From positions 1 to 64,000 of the forward strand of contig CANMZB010000012.1 in the NCBI GenBank assembly GCA_947502265.1: DNA of 64,000 nucleotides, in the 5' to 3' direction. Position 1 is the stretch's first letter. The number at the start of each line of letters is the position of its first letter. Source of the stretch: an uncultured Sulfitobacter sp. (GTDB taxonomy: Bacteria > Pseudomonadota > Alphaproteobacteria > Rhodobacterales > Rhodobacteraceae). The notes below the pieces were generated by a model. The model was not told the DNA's origin. It searched no databases and saw only the letters and a list, made by a program, of their open reading frames with translations. The translations under genes were made by a program, and so were the position numbers. Positions 44,786 through 54,058 of this stretch are shown piece by piece.

Positions 44786-45991
44786 ATGGACTGGCAGCAG
44801 ATTTTTGCCACGCGGAACGACCGGATGAAAGCCAGCGAGATTCGCGAGCTTCTCAAGTTGTTGGAACAGCCTGATATTATCTCTTTTGCCGGTGGCATCC
44901 CTGATCCCGATCTGTTTCCGGCACAGGCGTTTCAGGACGCCTTTGCGCAGGCTCTTACGCCCGAAATGCAGGCCACCGCGTTGCAATACTCTGTCTCCGA
45001 AGGGTACGGGCCGCTGCGCGACTGGATCGTAAACGAAATGGCGCGTCTAGGCATCGCGTGTACGCGCGACAACGTGCTGATCACGTCGGGATCGCAACAG
45101 GCGCTCGATTATCTCGGCAAACTGTTGCTGAGCCCCGGCGATACGGCGTTGGTGGGGTGGCCCACTTACCTTGGCGCGCTGGGCGCGTTCAATGCGTACG
45201 AGCCGCGGTATGACCGGCTGGACCCAGAGACCAACCGCTCAGCCGACGATTACGCCGATGCGGCGGGCGGGGGCCGTGTGAAATTTGCCTATATGTCGGT
45301 GGATTTCGCCAACCCTACCGGCAAGACACTGGACGGCGATATGCGCGAACGGGTGATTGATCTGGCCGATGCGCTGGATATCGCGGTGATCGAGGACGCG
45401 GCCTATCAATCGCTGCGTTACGAGGGGGAGCCGTTGGCGCCGGTTCTGGCGCGCGAAATCGAGCGGAAAGGCGATATTGATGCTTGCCGCACGCTGTATT
45501 GCGGCAGTTTTTCGAAAACACTGGCACCGGGGCTGCGTGTGGGGTGGGTGTGCGGAGCAAGCGAGGTGATCAGCCAACTGGTTTTGATTAAACAGGCGGC
45601 GGATCTGCACAGCTCGACCATCAACCAGATGGCGATTGCCACGGTGGCAGAGGCGCAGTTTGACACCCATGTGGAGAAGATCAAGACCGCTTATCGCGCG
45701 CGGCGTGACCGGATGCTGGCCGCATTGGAAACGCACATGCCTGCGGGGGTCGATTGGACCAAGCCCGAAGGCGGCATGTTTGTCTGGCTGACGTTGCCCG
45801 ACCACATCCGCTGTGATGAGCTTTTGGCGCAGTCGTTGAAGACTGAACGGGTTGCCTTTGTGCCCGGTCACGCGTTTTTTGCCGATGGATCGGGGGGCAA
45901 TACCATGCGGTTGAGTTTCAGCCGCACCGACGCGGCAACCATTGACGAAGGCATCGCGCGGCTGGGTGCGCTGATTTCTGCTGCTTTGTGA
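44786..45991 (+). CDS. PLP-dependent aminotransferase (MocR/2-aminoadipate aminotransferase-like)
   Basis: This encodes 401 residues, fold type I. The N-terminus ISFAGGIPDPDLFPAQAF is typical of LysN/KatII-like enzymes. The PLP lysine is in CGSFSKTLAPGLRVGW, and the C-terminal arginine region is RLSFSRTDAATI. It probably transaminates an aromatic, branched or 2-aminoadipate-type substrate with 2-oxoglutarate. ATG at 44786 follows GGGAGAG. It is preceded by an AT-rich promoter region. A free-standing enzyme, not a MocR regulator, because no helix-turn-helix is present. Confidence 0.9.
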   Translation: MDWQQIFATRNDRMKASEIRELLKLLEQPDIISFAGGIPDPDLFPAQAFQDAFAQALTPEMQATALQYSVSEGYGPLRDWIVNEMARLGIACTRDNVLITSGSQQALDYLGKLLLSPGDTALVGWPTYLGALGAFNAYEPRYDRLDPETNRSADDYADAAGGGRVKFAYMSVDFANPTGKTLDGDMRERVIDLADALDIAVIEDAAYQSLRYEGEPLAPVLAREIERKGDIDACRTLYCGSFSKTLAPGLRVGWVCGASEVISQLVLIKQAADLHSSTINQMAIATVAEAQFDTHVEKIKTAYRARRDRMLAALETHMPAGVDWTKPEGGMFVWLTLPDHIRCDELLAQSLKTERVAFVPGHAFFADGSGGNTMRLSFSRTDAATIDEGIARLGALISAAL

Positions 45992-46037
45992 GTGTGGGTG
46001 ATTGTACGCCTGCGCGCGCAGGCATAGATTGCGCGCC

Positions 46038-46685
46038 ATGAGAATAGCTTTGGCCTTTGCGTTCACCCTGTTTGCCGCCCCTTTGGCCGCGCACCCGCAT
46101 ATTTTCATCAATACGGGCCTTATGGTGCGGATTGATGAACAGAACCGGCTGACCCATGTGCAGGTGACATGGGAATACGACGATCTGTATTCGCTGTTGG
46201 TGACGGAGGATATTGGCGTGGACGATGATTATGACGGGGTGTTGACGCCTGCGGATACGGCCAAGCTGACCGGCTTCGATATGCAGTGGATCGACGGCTA
46301 TAACGGTGATCTGGTGGGGGCGCTGAACGGTGTGCCGCTGATCCTGTCCGGCCCGACGTCACCCACCGCGACGCTTGAGGATGGCAAGGTCATCACCACC
46401 CACATGCGCGCCGTCGAAGGCGCGCCGGTCATGGATGGCGTGCTGAGCCTGCGGCCCTATGATGGCAGCTTTTACACCGCCTATGATGTGGAACGGCCCG
46501 TCACGGTAGAGGGGCGCACGGGATGTGACGTGTCAAAGAATGTGCCCGACATTGACGGCGCGCTTGCGATGACCAAAGCCGAATTGAGCCAGATTCCCGA
46601 GGATGTTGACCTTGTCGAAGAAGGCTATGGCGATATTGGTGCGCGGTTTGCTACGGATGTGAGGATCACATGCGCAGCGCTTTGA
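46038..46685 (+). CDS. DUF1007 family periplasmic protein
   Basis: This encodes 215 residues. A signal peptide ends at PLAAHP, which leaves a histidine-containing mature N-terminus (HPHIFINTG) characteristic of DUF1007. The rest is a beta-rich soluble domain. DUF1007 genes are usually fused or adjacent to NicO-type metal permeases, and here the stop overlaps the NicO start by 16 bases. A role as periplasmic metal-binding partner is inferred. Confidence 0.87.
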   Translation: MRIALAFAFTLFAAPLAAHPHIFINTGLMVRIDEQNRLTHVQVTWEYDDLYSLLVTEDIGVDDDYDGVLTPADTAKLTGFDMQWIDGYNGDLVGALNGVPLILSGPTSPTATLEDGKVITTHMRAVEGAPVMDGVLSLRPYDGSFYTAYDVERPVTVEGRTGCDVSKNVPDIDGALAMTKAELSQIPEDVDLVEEGYGDIGARFATDVRITCAAL

Positions 46686-47572
46686 GTATCGCATTGGTGC
46701 TGGTCGTTTCGGCGGTTGGCTGGCTGTGGCTGAGCGGTGGATTCGAGCAGTTGGCGGTCTGGGCGGCGGGGCAGCAACGCGAATTCCAGAACGGTATTGC
46801 CCGCACTTTGCGCGCGCTGCGCGGCGGTGAGGCGGGCGCCTATGCCTTGTTGATGACAAGCTGTTTCGCTTACGGGTTTTTCCATGCAATTGGTCCGGGG
46901 CATGGCAAGCTATTGGTGGGGGGATACGGTGTGGCGCGGGCGGTGCCGATGCTGCGGCTGTCGCTGATTGCGCTATTGTCGAGCCTCGGACAGGCCGTTA
47001 CCGCGATTGTGCTGGCGTATGGCGGGTTGTGGTTGCTGGGGCTGACCCGTGACGGGATGATCGGCGCGGCGGAGCAGACGCTTGCGCCGCTGAGCTATGC
47101 GATGATCGCGGGGATTGGCGCGTGGCTTTTGTGGCGCGGGGTGCGGCATTTGCGGCGCACACAGGCGGTTCAGGGCCACACACAAACAGGCGATGACGAC
47201 GCGGCGTGTAGCAGTTGCGGCCACCGCCACGGGCCGTCTTTGGAGGAGGCGCGCGAGGCAAGCGGGCTGCGCGATGCGCTTTGGCTTATTGGCGGTATTG
47301 CGGTGCGGCCCTGCACCGGCGCGCTGTTTGTGCTGTTGATCACATGGCAGATGGGGATCGCGATGGCGGGTATCGCGGGGGCGTTTGCGATGGCGCTGGG
47401 CACTGCGTCTGTCACCGTTGCGGTGGGGGTCGCGGCCAGCGGCTTTCGCGGCGGGCTGTTGCGCAGTGTTGCCGGGGTTTCGGCGCTGGTGTGGATTGTG
47501 CCGGTGATCGAAGTCGTGGCAGGAAGTGTTGTCGTGATCCTGTCGCTGGGTCTGCTGGCGCGGGCGTTGTGA
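46670..47572 (+). CDS. NicO/RcnA-like nickel/cobalt transporter
   Basis: This encodes 300 residues with about six to seven hydrophobic helices. The conserved HAIGPGHGKLLVGGYG motif is the metal-transport signature. A cytoplasmic loop around residues 165-195 contains CSSCGHRHG, likely a metal-sensing or delivery site. The family exports Ni/Co, and some members act on other metals. It starts inside the DUF1007 3' end and ends at a GTGA overlap with the GlxA-type regulator. Confidence 0.87.
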   Translation: MRSALSIALVLVVSAVGWLWLSGGFEQLAVWAAGQQREFQNGIARTLRALRGGEAGAYALLMTSCFAYGFFHAIGPGHGKLLVGGYGVARAVPMLRLSLIALLSSLGQAVTAIVLAYGGLWLLGLTRDGMIGAAEQTLAPLSYAMIAGIGAWLLWRGVRHLRRTQAVQGHTQTGDDDAACSSCGHRHGPSLEEAREASGLRDALWLIGGIAVRPCTGALFVLLITWQMGIAMAGIAGAFAMALGTASVTVAVGVAASGFRGGLLRSVAGVSALVWIVPVIEVVAGSVVVILSLGLLARAL

Positions 47573-48549
47573 GGGGGCCGGACGACAAGGGCCTTGCCGT
47601 CGAAATTTTTGTGCAGCGCGGCTTTGATGCGGGGGAGCTGACCGGCGTGACCGAAACGCTGCGGCTGGCGAACGAGGTGACGGGGGATGCGCGCTTTACC
47701 ACCCGGATTGTCAGCGACATGCCGGGGTTTGTCAAAAGCGGCGCGCATGTGCTGGTGCGTGCCGAGCCTGCGATCGAGGATCACGTTTACGCCGATATGA
47801 TGATCGTGCCGGGGGGGACACATGTGGCGCGACAAGGTTGGGCGCGCAGGGTGCGCGCGATGCAGCGCCACAAGCGGCCCGTTGTGCTGTTATCTCAGGC
47901 CGCTACCGCCTATATCCGCGCGGCGGACAGGCCCGGCGGGCCGGTGACGACCCATTGGCGGGATGCGGCGCTGCTGCGCGAGGAGGGGTATTATCCGACG
48001 CTGTCCACCCGCCTTGCCGAGAGCAGTAGCGGGATCACCACCGCCGCAGGCGGGGCGGCAACGGCGGAGTTGGTGATCGGTCTGATCGAGGGTCATCTGG
48101 CGCCGGTCGAATTGGCCGAGCTTGGTAATCGTATGTTATTAAGTACGATCCGGCGCAGCGATGCCGAACAGCCGCGCGATATTGCCGATAATGCGGGCCT
48201 GTTCGACATGCGGGTGACGCAGGCGATCAAGATGATGGAAGCGCATCTGGAAGAACCGTTGAGCATGAGCGAGTTGACCCGCCGCGTGGGGCTTTCGACC
48301 CGCCATCTGGAGCGGGTTTTTCGCGAGGTGTTCGATGATACGCCTGCGCGCTTTTACAAGCGTCTGCGGGTGCGCCGCGCGCGTAGCATGATCGAGGATA
48401 CGCTTATCCCGTTGGTCGATGTGGCGGTGGCCACCGGATTCCATTCACACAACGCGTTGGCCCGCGCTGTGCGTGATGAATACGGCGCGACGCCTTCGAA
48501 AATGCGGGCGCGCAAAACGATCCGGTTGATCCGCCCGACCGATCAATAG
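47569..48549 (+). CDS. GlxA family transcriptional regulator (DJ-1/PfpI + AraC)
   Basis: This encodes 326 residues with a GTG start that overlaps the NicO stop by four bases. Residues 8-180 form a DJ-1/PfpI-like amidotransferase fold (MMIVPGGTHVARQG), without an obvious nucleophile cysteine at the expected place. The C-terminal AraC domain has two helix-turn-helix units (MSELTRRVGLSTRHLERVFR, then IPLVDVAVATGFHSHNALAR). Relatives control carnitine, glycine-betaine or arginine use. The coupling to a metal exporter is unusual and may be accidental. Confidence 0.88.
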   Translation: MRGPDDKGLAVEIFVQRGFDAGELTGVTETLRLANEVTGDARFTTRIVSDMPGFVKSGAHVLVRAEPAIEDHVYADMMIVPGGTHVARQGWARRVRAMQRHKRPVVLLSQAATAYIRAADRPGGPVTTHWRDAALLREEGYYPTLSTRLAESSSGITTAAGGAATAELVIGLIEGHLAPVELAELGNRMLLSTIRRSDAEQPRDIADNAGLFDMRVTQAIKMMEAHLEEPLSMSELTRRVGLSTRHLERVFREVFDDTPARFYKRLRVRRARSMIEDTLIPLVDVAVATGFHSHNALARAVRDEYGATPSKMRARKTIRLIRPTDQ

Positions 48550-48662
48550 AGCGACGCATGGCGGATGAAGACCGGTGTCCGCAGTATCACCAACAGGGCG
48601 GGCAGCATCGACTTTGGCACCTGCACCGGCGGGTAACCCACCTGTAAGGATTTGCGGGCCAT
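48543..48662 (-). CDS. Possible 39-residue small protein
   Basis: A short minus-strand frame begins at ATG 48662 (MARKSLQVGYPPVQVPKSML) and ends in VILRTPVFIRHASLY. Its stop overlaps the convergent glxA stop. The ribosome binding site is weak (AAAGAAG). Composition is protein-like, with a hydrophobic middle. It may be the surviving C-terminus of a lost gene. No family was recognised. Confidence 0.3.
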   Translation of the reverse strand: MARKSLQVGYPPVQVPKSMLPALLVILRTPVFIRHASLY

Positions 48663-48845
48663 ACTTCTTTACAGGCGAACGGATGGGGAATCGGATGATT
48701 TGTGTGCTGCAAATGCAATAGTTTGTTAACCTGCGTGCAATTCAACTTAGACGAACAGCTTGCGGGCGTATACAAGGATAAGGTGTTTCACGGCAGTACA
48801 CCAGATTGGCGGTTCCCGCGCGATCTTGAGCCGGTTTTGCGTTGA

Positions 48846-51800
48846 ATGGTTATTGAAAGGAGGCTGCCCGGAGTGTCTCGTAAAGTTTGTTTACTACTTG
48901 TGATGACGAGTCTGCTGATGAGCCTGGCTCTTTTTCACTATGTCCGCAAATTCGAGAACCTTAATGCGCAGTGGGAATTCAATGACATCACAGCGAACGG
49001 TATTGCCAGCATTCAGGCCCGTATCGACAGCTATTCACAGATATTGACGGGGATCGGGGCGCATCTCAGCGTGGCCGGGGATGTTTCGCGTACGCAATAT
49101 ATCGATTATATGGCCGGCCTTGATCTGGCAAAGCAATATCCCGGCTTGCTTGCGGTTAACTTCGTCACTTCTGCTGCGGCGGACGATGTTGCGGGGCTGG
49201 AAACCGGGCTGTCGCGCCGGTACGGACGCGAGATTACGGTGCAGCCACAGACGGCAACCGCCGAAAAAATGATTGTCACGCGGGTTGCGCCGGAACAGGG
49301 CAACGAAGGCGTGATCGGACTGGATGTTTCGTTTGAGACGGGTCGCCGTATGGCTTTGAACAGGGCGCGTGCGACACGCGAATATGCGCTGTCTCAGCGC
49401 ATACTTCTGGTGCAGGATGAAACGCACCAGCCCGGATTTTTGCTGGCGCGCGCGGTGTATGAGCGCGATGCGGTCGCCGGAACGGTCCAAACGCAGGAGG
49501 GCGCATTTCTTGGCTGGGTCACTGCTCCGTTTGTCGGGGCCTCTGTGTTTGTCGGGACCACCTCGCAAATGGAGGAGAATTATAATCTTGTCGCCTTTGA
49601 TGCGAATTCGCCGGATCCGGAGGCGATCATATACAATAGTTTAACGGGTTCCGATGCGGCGGGGTATTACGAGCGCAGCGATAACTTGGCATTGAACGGA
49701 CGCCTGTGGCACCTGAAATTCGTCAGCACACCGGCCTTTGATGCACGGTTTCACAGTTATCTGCCGCTGGCGGCAATGGCGATCGGGCTGATGCTCACGG
49801 CCTTGCTGGCGCTGGCGTTGAAATACAACGATCTGCGCAGTCGCGCGCTGGCACAGGTGGCCGAAAAGCGCGCGCGCCAGTTAGGGGCGAGCGAAGAGGA
49901 AAACCGCGCACTTCTTGATAGCACAGTTTCGGTGGTGATTGTTCTGGATGGTCAGGGCTGCATTGCTTTTGCCAATGCGGCCGCAGAACGTCTGTTCAAA
50001 CAGAAAGCCATAGACTTCATTGGTCGAGATTTTGGTGATTTTGTGGTTCTCAAGCCGGGGAACAGAACAAAAGGTTATAACGCCGAAGGTTTTTCGGGCG
50101 ACGGCGAAGTGCTGTTGCTGGATGTGGAGACAACCGGCTGGACCTCTGCCGACGGTGAGGAGCAGACGACCGCGATCCTGCGAGATGTGACCGAACAGAT
50201 TGCCGCGCGCCGGGAGGTGGAAACTGTCCGGAGTCGCTATGATCTGGCGCTGGCGGGGGCCGAAATCGGCATTTTCGAACTGGATCTGGAAACCGGAAAA
50301 TCCATTGTGTCGGCGAGCTGGCACAAGATCATGGGCACAACGGATATTACGGGTGAATTTGACGCGCAGGAGCATTTCCACAAACGGGTACACCCCGATG
50401 ACCTGGCGCATCTGATGGAGGCGAACCGCCGCTGCATTGTCGGAGAGAGCAAGCGGACCATAGCGCAATACCGGATCCGTTTCGGGTCTGACTGGCGTTG
50501 GATGTGCTCGGACGCTGTTGCTGTCGAGCGTGACGGGGCGGGACGCGCCACCCGTCTTGTGGGAGCGCAAACCGACGTTACTGAGCTGCACCATGCGCGC
50601 AATGCGCTTGAAACCAGTGAGGCGCGGTTCCGGATGGTGCTGGAGGAAGCGCCGGTGGGCATGGCGTTGATAGACAGCGAGGGGAAATTCAAAGGGGCGA
50701 ATCCGGCGCTTGAGAAGCTGAGCGGTTATTCTGCCGAGATGTTGCTGGATCGCAAAGGCATCGACGATTTGCTGAGCCGTGAAGATTACATTCGCATGTC
50801 AGCCGACGTTCGCGACATTATGACCGCTGGAACGGCCGCGACTTACCACAACCAGTTCCGCATCCAGACCCGCAGCGGCGAGGAGCGGTGGGGCCTGTGC
50901 AACGTCAGCTGGATCTATGACAAAAACGCGAAAGAGAATGTGTATATCGCACAAATAGTCGACATCACGGACCAGAAAAAAGTCGAACAGATCAAGAGCG
51001 AGTTTGTTGCCACCGTTAGCCATGAGTTGCGCACGCCGCTCACCTCGATCAAGGGCGCGCTGGGCCTTCTGGGGGTCACAGATGCAAAGACGATGTCATC
51101 CGGGGCGCAGCGTTTGCTGGAGATTGCGCGCGTGAATGCAGACCGGTTGGCCGCAATTGTAAACGACATTCTCGACCTCGAAAAAATCTCGTCGGGGGAG
51201 GTTGTGTTCGAGATAGAGAACGAGAGTTTGAACGGTATCGTTCAGTCGATTATCGACGAGATGCACCCGTTTGCCGGGCAGCATGACAACACGCTTGAGA
51301 TTGCCGGCACTGACGATGAAATCATCGTCCGGATCGACGCAGGGCGCACAAAGCAGGTTCTGGCTAATCTGATTTCCAATGCGTGCAAGTATTCGGACCC
51401 CGATACGCCGGTGACCGTCCGCTTTGAACGGGTAGGCGATGCGGCGATTGTGTTTGTGCAAAACCTGGGTCCCGGCGTGCCGGAGAGTTTTCGTGCGCAA
51501 ATTTTCGACGCGTTCACACAGGCGGACGGCTCCGATACGCGCTCCAAAGGGGGGGCAGGGCTGGGCTTGAATATCACCCGCCAGATTGTCGCGCGCCAAG
51601 GCGGGCGCATCGGGTTTGAAAGCACGCCTGACGGTTTGACGGTGTTTTGGTTTACCTGTCCGTTGGTCAAGGTGGATGCCTTGGTGGCACCTCGCGATAA
51701 TGTGCGCGTGCTCAGAACGGTGCCGGGGCGGCTGAGTATTCTGCATGTCGAAGATGATCATGATTTTGCCGATGTGATCAAAGCAGGTTTTGGCAAGGCT

Positions 51801-52100
51801 GCGGATGTTACCCATGCAGAAAGCCTATCGCAGGCTCATGCGGTGATGAAATCGGGATGGTGGGATGTGATTTTGGTTGATTGGACCTTGTCGGACGGCA
51901 ATGCGACAAGTCTTTTGGACGTGATTTCACAGCATCAGCCGCAGGCCAAGGTCGTTGGATTGTCAGCCCAGAATGCGCCGATGGATGATCCGCGGGTGGT
52001 GCTGAGCATGACCAAGTCGCAGGTTGAAATCGACACAATCGTGGAACATGTGAAAACAATCGGCGCGGGGGGGGACGCACCAGTGGGAAAGCGGCGCTGA
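48846..52100 (+). CDS. Hybrid sensor histidine kinase/response regulator (CHASE-PAS3-HisKA-HATPase-REC)
   Basis: This encodes 1084 residues. A membrane helix near residue 15 and a second near 310-330 flank a periplasmic CHASE sensor domain (about 50-250). Three PAS domains follow (about 345-450, 460-580, 590-715). The HisKA box FVATVSHELRTPLTSIKGAL carries phospho-acceptor His726. The HATPase N-box is LANLISNACKYSD, and the G-boxes lie in KGGAGLGLNI. A C-terminal receiver (HVEDDHDFAD, phospho-site Asp1012 in LVDWTLSDG) makes it hybrid, so it should pass phosphate through an HPt, which lies at 53705-54058. CHASE ligands are small extracellular molecules, unknown here. Confidence 0.93.
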   Translation: MVIERRLPGVSRKVCLLLVMTSLLMSLALFHYVRKFENLNAQWEFNDITANGIASIQARIDSYSQILTGIGAHLSVAGDVSRTQYIDYMAGLDLAKQYPGLLAVNFVTSAAADDVAGLETGLSRRYGREITVQPQTATAEKMIVTRVAPEQGNEGVIGLDVSFETGRRMALNRARATREYALSQRILLVQDETHQPGFLLARAVYERDAVAGTVQTQEGAFLGWVTAPFVGASVFVGTTSQMEENYNLVAFDANSPDPEAIIYNSLTGSDAAGYYERSDNLALNGRLWHLKFVSTPAFDARFHSYLPLAAMAIGLMLTALLALALKYNDLRSRALAQVAEKRARQLGASEEENRALLDSTVSVVIVLDGQGCIAFANAAAERLFKQKAIDFIGRDFGDFVVLKPGNRTKGYNAEGFSGDGEVLLLDVETTGWTSADGEEQTTAILRDVTEQIAARREVETVRSRYDLALAGAEIGIFELDLETGKSIVSASWHKIMGTTDITGEFDAQEHFHKRVHPDDLAHLMEANRRCIVGESKRTIAQYRIRFGSDWRWMCSDAVAVERDGAGRATRLVGAQTDVTELHHARNALETSEARFRMVLEEAPVGMALIDSEGKFKGANPALEKLSGYSAEMLLDRKGIDDLLSREDYIRMSADVRDIMTAGTAATYHNQFRIQTRSGEERWGLCNVSWIYDKNAKENVYIAQIVDITDQKKVEQIKSEFVATVSHELRTPLTSIKGALGLLGVTDAKTMSSGAQRLLEIARVNADRLAAIVNDILDLEKISSGEVVFEIENESLNGIVQSIIDEMHPFAGQHDNTLEIAGTDDEIIVRIDAGRTKQVLANLISNACKYSDPDTPVTVRFERVGDAAIVFVQNLGPGVPESFRAQIFDAFTQADGSDTRSKGGAGLGLNITRQIVARQGGRIGFESTPDGLTVFWFTCPLVKVDALVAPRDNVRVLRTVPGRLSILHVEDDHDFADVIKAGFGKAADVTHAESLSQAHAVMKSGWWDVILVDWTLSDGNATSLLDVISQHQPQAKVVGLSAQNAPMDDPRVVLSMTKSQVEIDTIVEHVKTIGAGGDAPVGKRR

Positions 52101-52211
52101 AGCGTGATGCAGTGTCACATTATTGACGCTTTGACGGGGGATAGAGGAGTGGAGCGCTTATGCCGGATTTTGCGCGGGTAGTTTGGCTTGTTACCTGAAG
52201 AGGACAACAGA

Positions 52212-52577
52212 ATGATGAAGCTGCTTCATGTCGAAGACGATCCGGACATTCGCGAGATTACCAGAATCTCGTTGGAGTTGTCGGGCGAGTTCGAAGTGAT
52301 TCAATATGAATCCGGTGCGGATGCGTTGAACGGTGTTGCAGATTTCACCCCGGATATTCTTTTACTGGACATGATGATGCCCGGCATGACGGGCAAGGAA
52401 ACCTTGCTGCACATGCGTGAAATGCCTCATCTGGCGGCTGTGCCCGCGATTTTCATGACAGCCCGCGCGCAGGAGGCAGAGCGTAAAGAACTCCGCGCTA
52501 TCGGAGCGATCGAAGTGATCAGCAAGCCGTTTGATCCGATGACCTTGTCGGAGCAGATCAAAGCAGCGTTGAAATAA
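52212..52577 (+). CDS. Single-domain response regulator (CheY-like)
   Basis: This encodes 121 residues, a stand-alone receiver. The acidic pocket is HVEDDPD, the phospho-acceptor is Asp53 (LLLDMMMPGM), Thr is in FMTARAQ, and Lys is in VISKPFD. No output domain is present, so it acts as a phosphate shuttle or by protein contact. It lies 111 bases after the hybrid kinase. AGAGGA is 7-8 bases before the ATG at 52212. A second ATG follows at 52215. Confidence 0.92.
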   Translation: MMKLLHVEDDPDIREITRISLELSGEFEVIQYESGADALNGVADFTPDILLLDMMMPGMTGKETLLHMREMPHLAAVPAIFMTARAQEAERKELRAIGAIEVISKPFDPMTLSEQIKAALK

Positions 52578-53704
52578 CGCGGGCAACGGACGTAGTTTGC
52601 GCGATGGGTTGTTGGCAAAACAAAAAGGGCCAGCGGTGTAAGCCAGTCGGTTTCTGACCAATTATTCGCCCTGAATACTGCTAACTATCTGAATGAGAAC
52701 TCGAAGCCTCTCCAAAGCATTGTGGAGTGAGGGGCGGCGACGCTTGTCATGATTTCCACATGACACAGACACAAATTTTTGCCGCAATCGCAATGGGAAC
52801 CCTTCAGGGTGCCACCAGACCGGCATGATAAGCGATGGTGGGGCGCCGAAAATGCCAAATCGAGCCACTTTCGTGAGAGAATGAGCGCTATGTGAACTGG
52901 ATTCAGGGTAGGGGGTTCGCATCCGGCGGGTGCGGCGTTGACGGTTTTAACGTGAACCTTCCAATGCCACGGCAACAGCTCATGCACGCGCGAGGCGGTG
53001 ATGTTGGGAAGGCGGGCAAGCACATCGGCCATCCATGCTTGAGGGTCGATATAGTTAACCTTAACCGTCACGATCAAGTGAAGGCGGCCTACCGAACGTG
53101 TTTGGAAGTGGCGAAGTGGTCGATGGTCTTGGCGACGTCGTTGTGTTTGACAGCTGTGTGCGCCTTTCCAGCCCCCAACTGCGCAGAACATTGCCCGCAA
53201 TGCCGGGCCGTTCGAAGAATTTGCGCCGCGAATGGCTCCAAAACAGAGTGCTGCGCACGAGGGCTGTGGTTGTGGTCGGGCAGATAAAACCGCCGTAATT
53301 CGGTAATCATCATAGGCGCGACGGCGAGGGGAAATTGGCCTGCAGAGGAGCGGTTGCATCGTCTACGGCGATCAACGATGTGAATCTGACATCCCCACAC
53401 AATTGCCCATGCGATACATATTGAGGGTGCTTGTTGTATGTGCGGAGCCATTCCGCGGCCTGATCTAGTGCCTCGCTGATGGCTTCAACGAAATCATCGG
53501 TCGGTAATAAATGGCAAGTCGGAAAGCATGGTGTCCGGGGGGCAGCGCCGGTGGCGCAAGGCCATCCGGCCAGATTTCGCAAGACGGGCAGACTGGCGGC
53601 TTCCATACGCGTAAACATACAATGCTTGCTAGTGGATGCTGTCTTGCCTTCACGACCTTGCCTATTACCGCTTCAGTACCGTGCTGGTCTTTTCTTATGG
53701 GCGG
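52578..53704 (-). mobile_element. Decayed IS66-family transposase remains
   Basis: The minus strand holds broken pieces of an IS66 transposase. VNYIDPQAWMADVLARLPNI followed by HELLPWHWK (about 53059-52958) is the family's C-terminal signature. LFWSHSRRKFFE (about 53250) corresponds to the conserved 'HARRKFF' box, and KAHTAVKHNDVAKTIDHF (about 53150) lies between them in a third frame. Frames are broken several times, and no complete transposase or clear terminal inverted repeats are visible. The rest of the region to 53704 shows no gene. It splits the phosphorelay genes. Confidence 0.7.
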
Positions 53705-54058
53705 TCAGGCGGTGATCTTGTTACAGCTGGCCACAAAGTCGTCGATGCGCCAAATGATCTCGCCGGGGCAAACAGCAAGAACGGCATCAGGGCCATCGAG
53801 ATGATCGATGATTTCCTGCTCGCAGTGCAGCGCGCTATGGCCCAACTCGGGAAAGCCGACTGTGCCGGCGGTGCCCGCGATCAGGTGAAGCGTAGCCCTT
53901 GCGGCAGTCAGGTTTGCGTTGATATCGTCTGCCGTCTTACCGTCCCACGCGGCAAGCGCGTGCTGTGCGATGGTGGTTTTGCGATCGCCCAGCATATCAA
54001 CAAACCGGTCTCGTATTCTGTCAAGACCGGGTATCTCTAATTTGGCGGCGGCTGTCAT
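53705..54058 (-). CDS. HPt domain phosphotransfer protein
   Basis: This encodes 117 residues, all-helical. The phospho-acceptor histidine is in ATLHLIAGTAGTVGFPELGH, the HPt core. A stand-alone HPt can carry phosphate from a hybrid kinase receiver to a final regulator. Its ATG overlaps the stop of the following-upstream regulator gene (54055) by four bases, so the two proteins are made together. It is the natural partner of the hybrid kinase 1.6 kb away. Confidence 0.87.
   Translation of the reverse strand: MTAAAKLEIPGLDRIRDRFVDMLGDRKTTIAQHALAAWDGKTADDINANLTAARATLHLIAGTAGTVGFPELGHSALHCEQEIIDHLDGPDAVLAVCPGEIIWRIDDFVASCNKITA

Noticed and set aside
53310..53618. Minus-strand frame containing EALDQAAEWLRTYN as an IS3-type integrase tail
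   Set aside because: The resemblance to the end of IS3 integrases is too short and lacks the following conserved residues.
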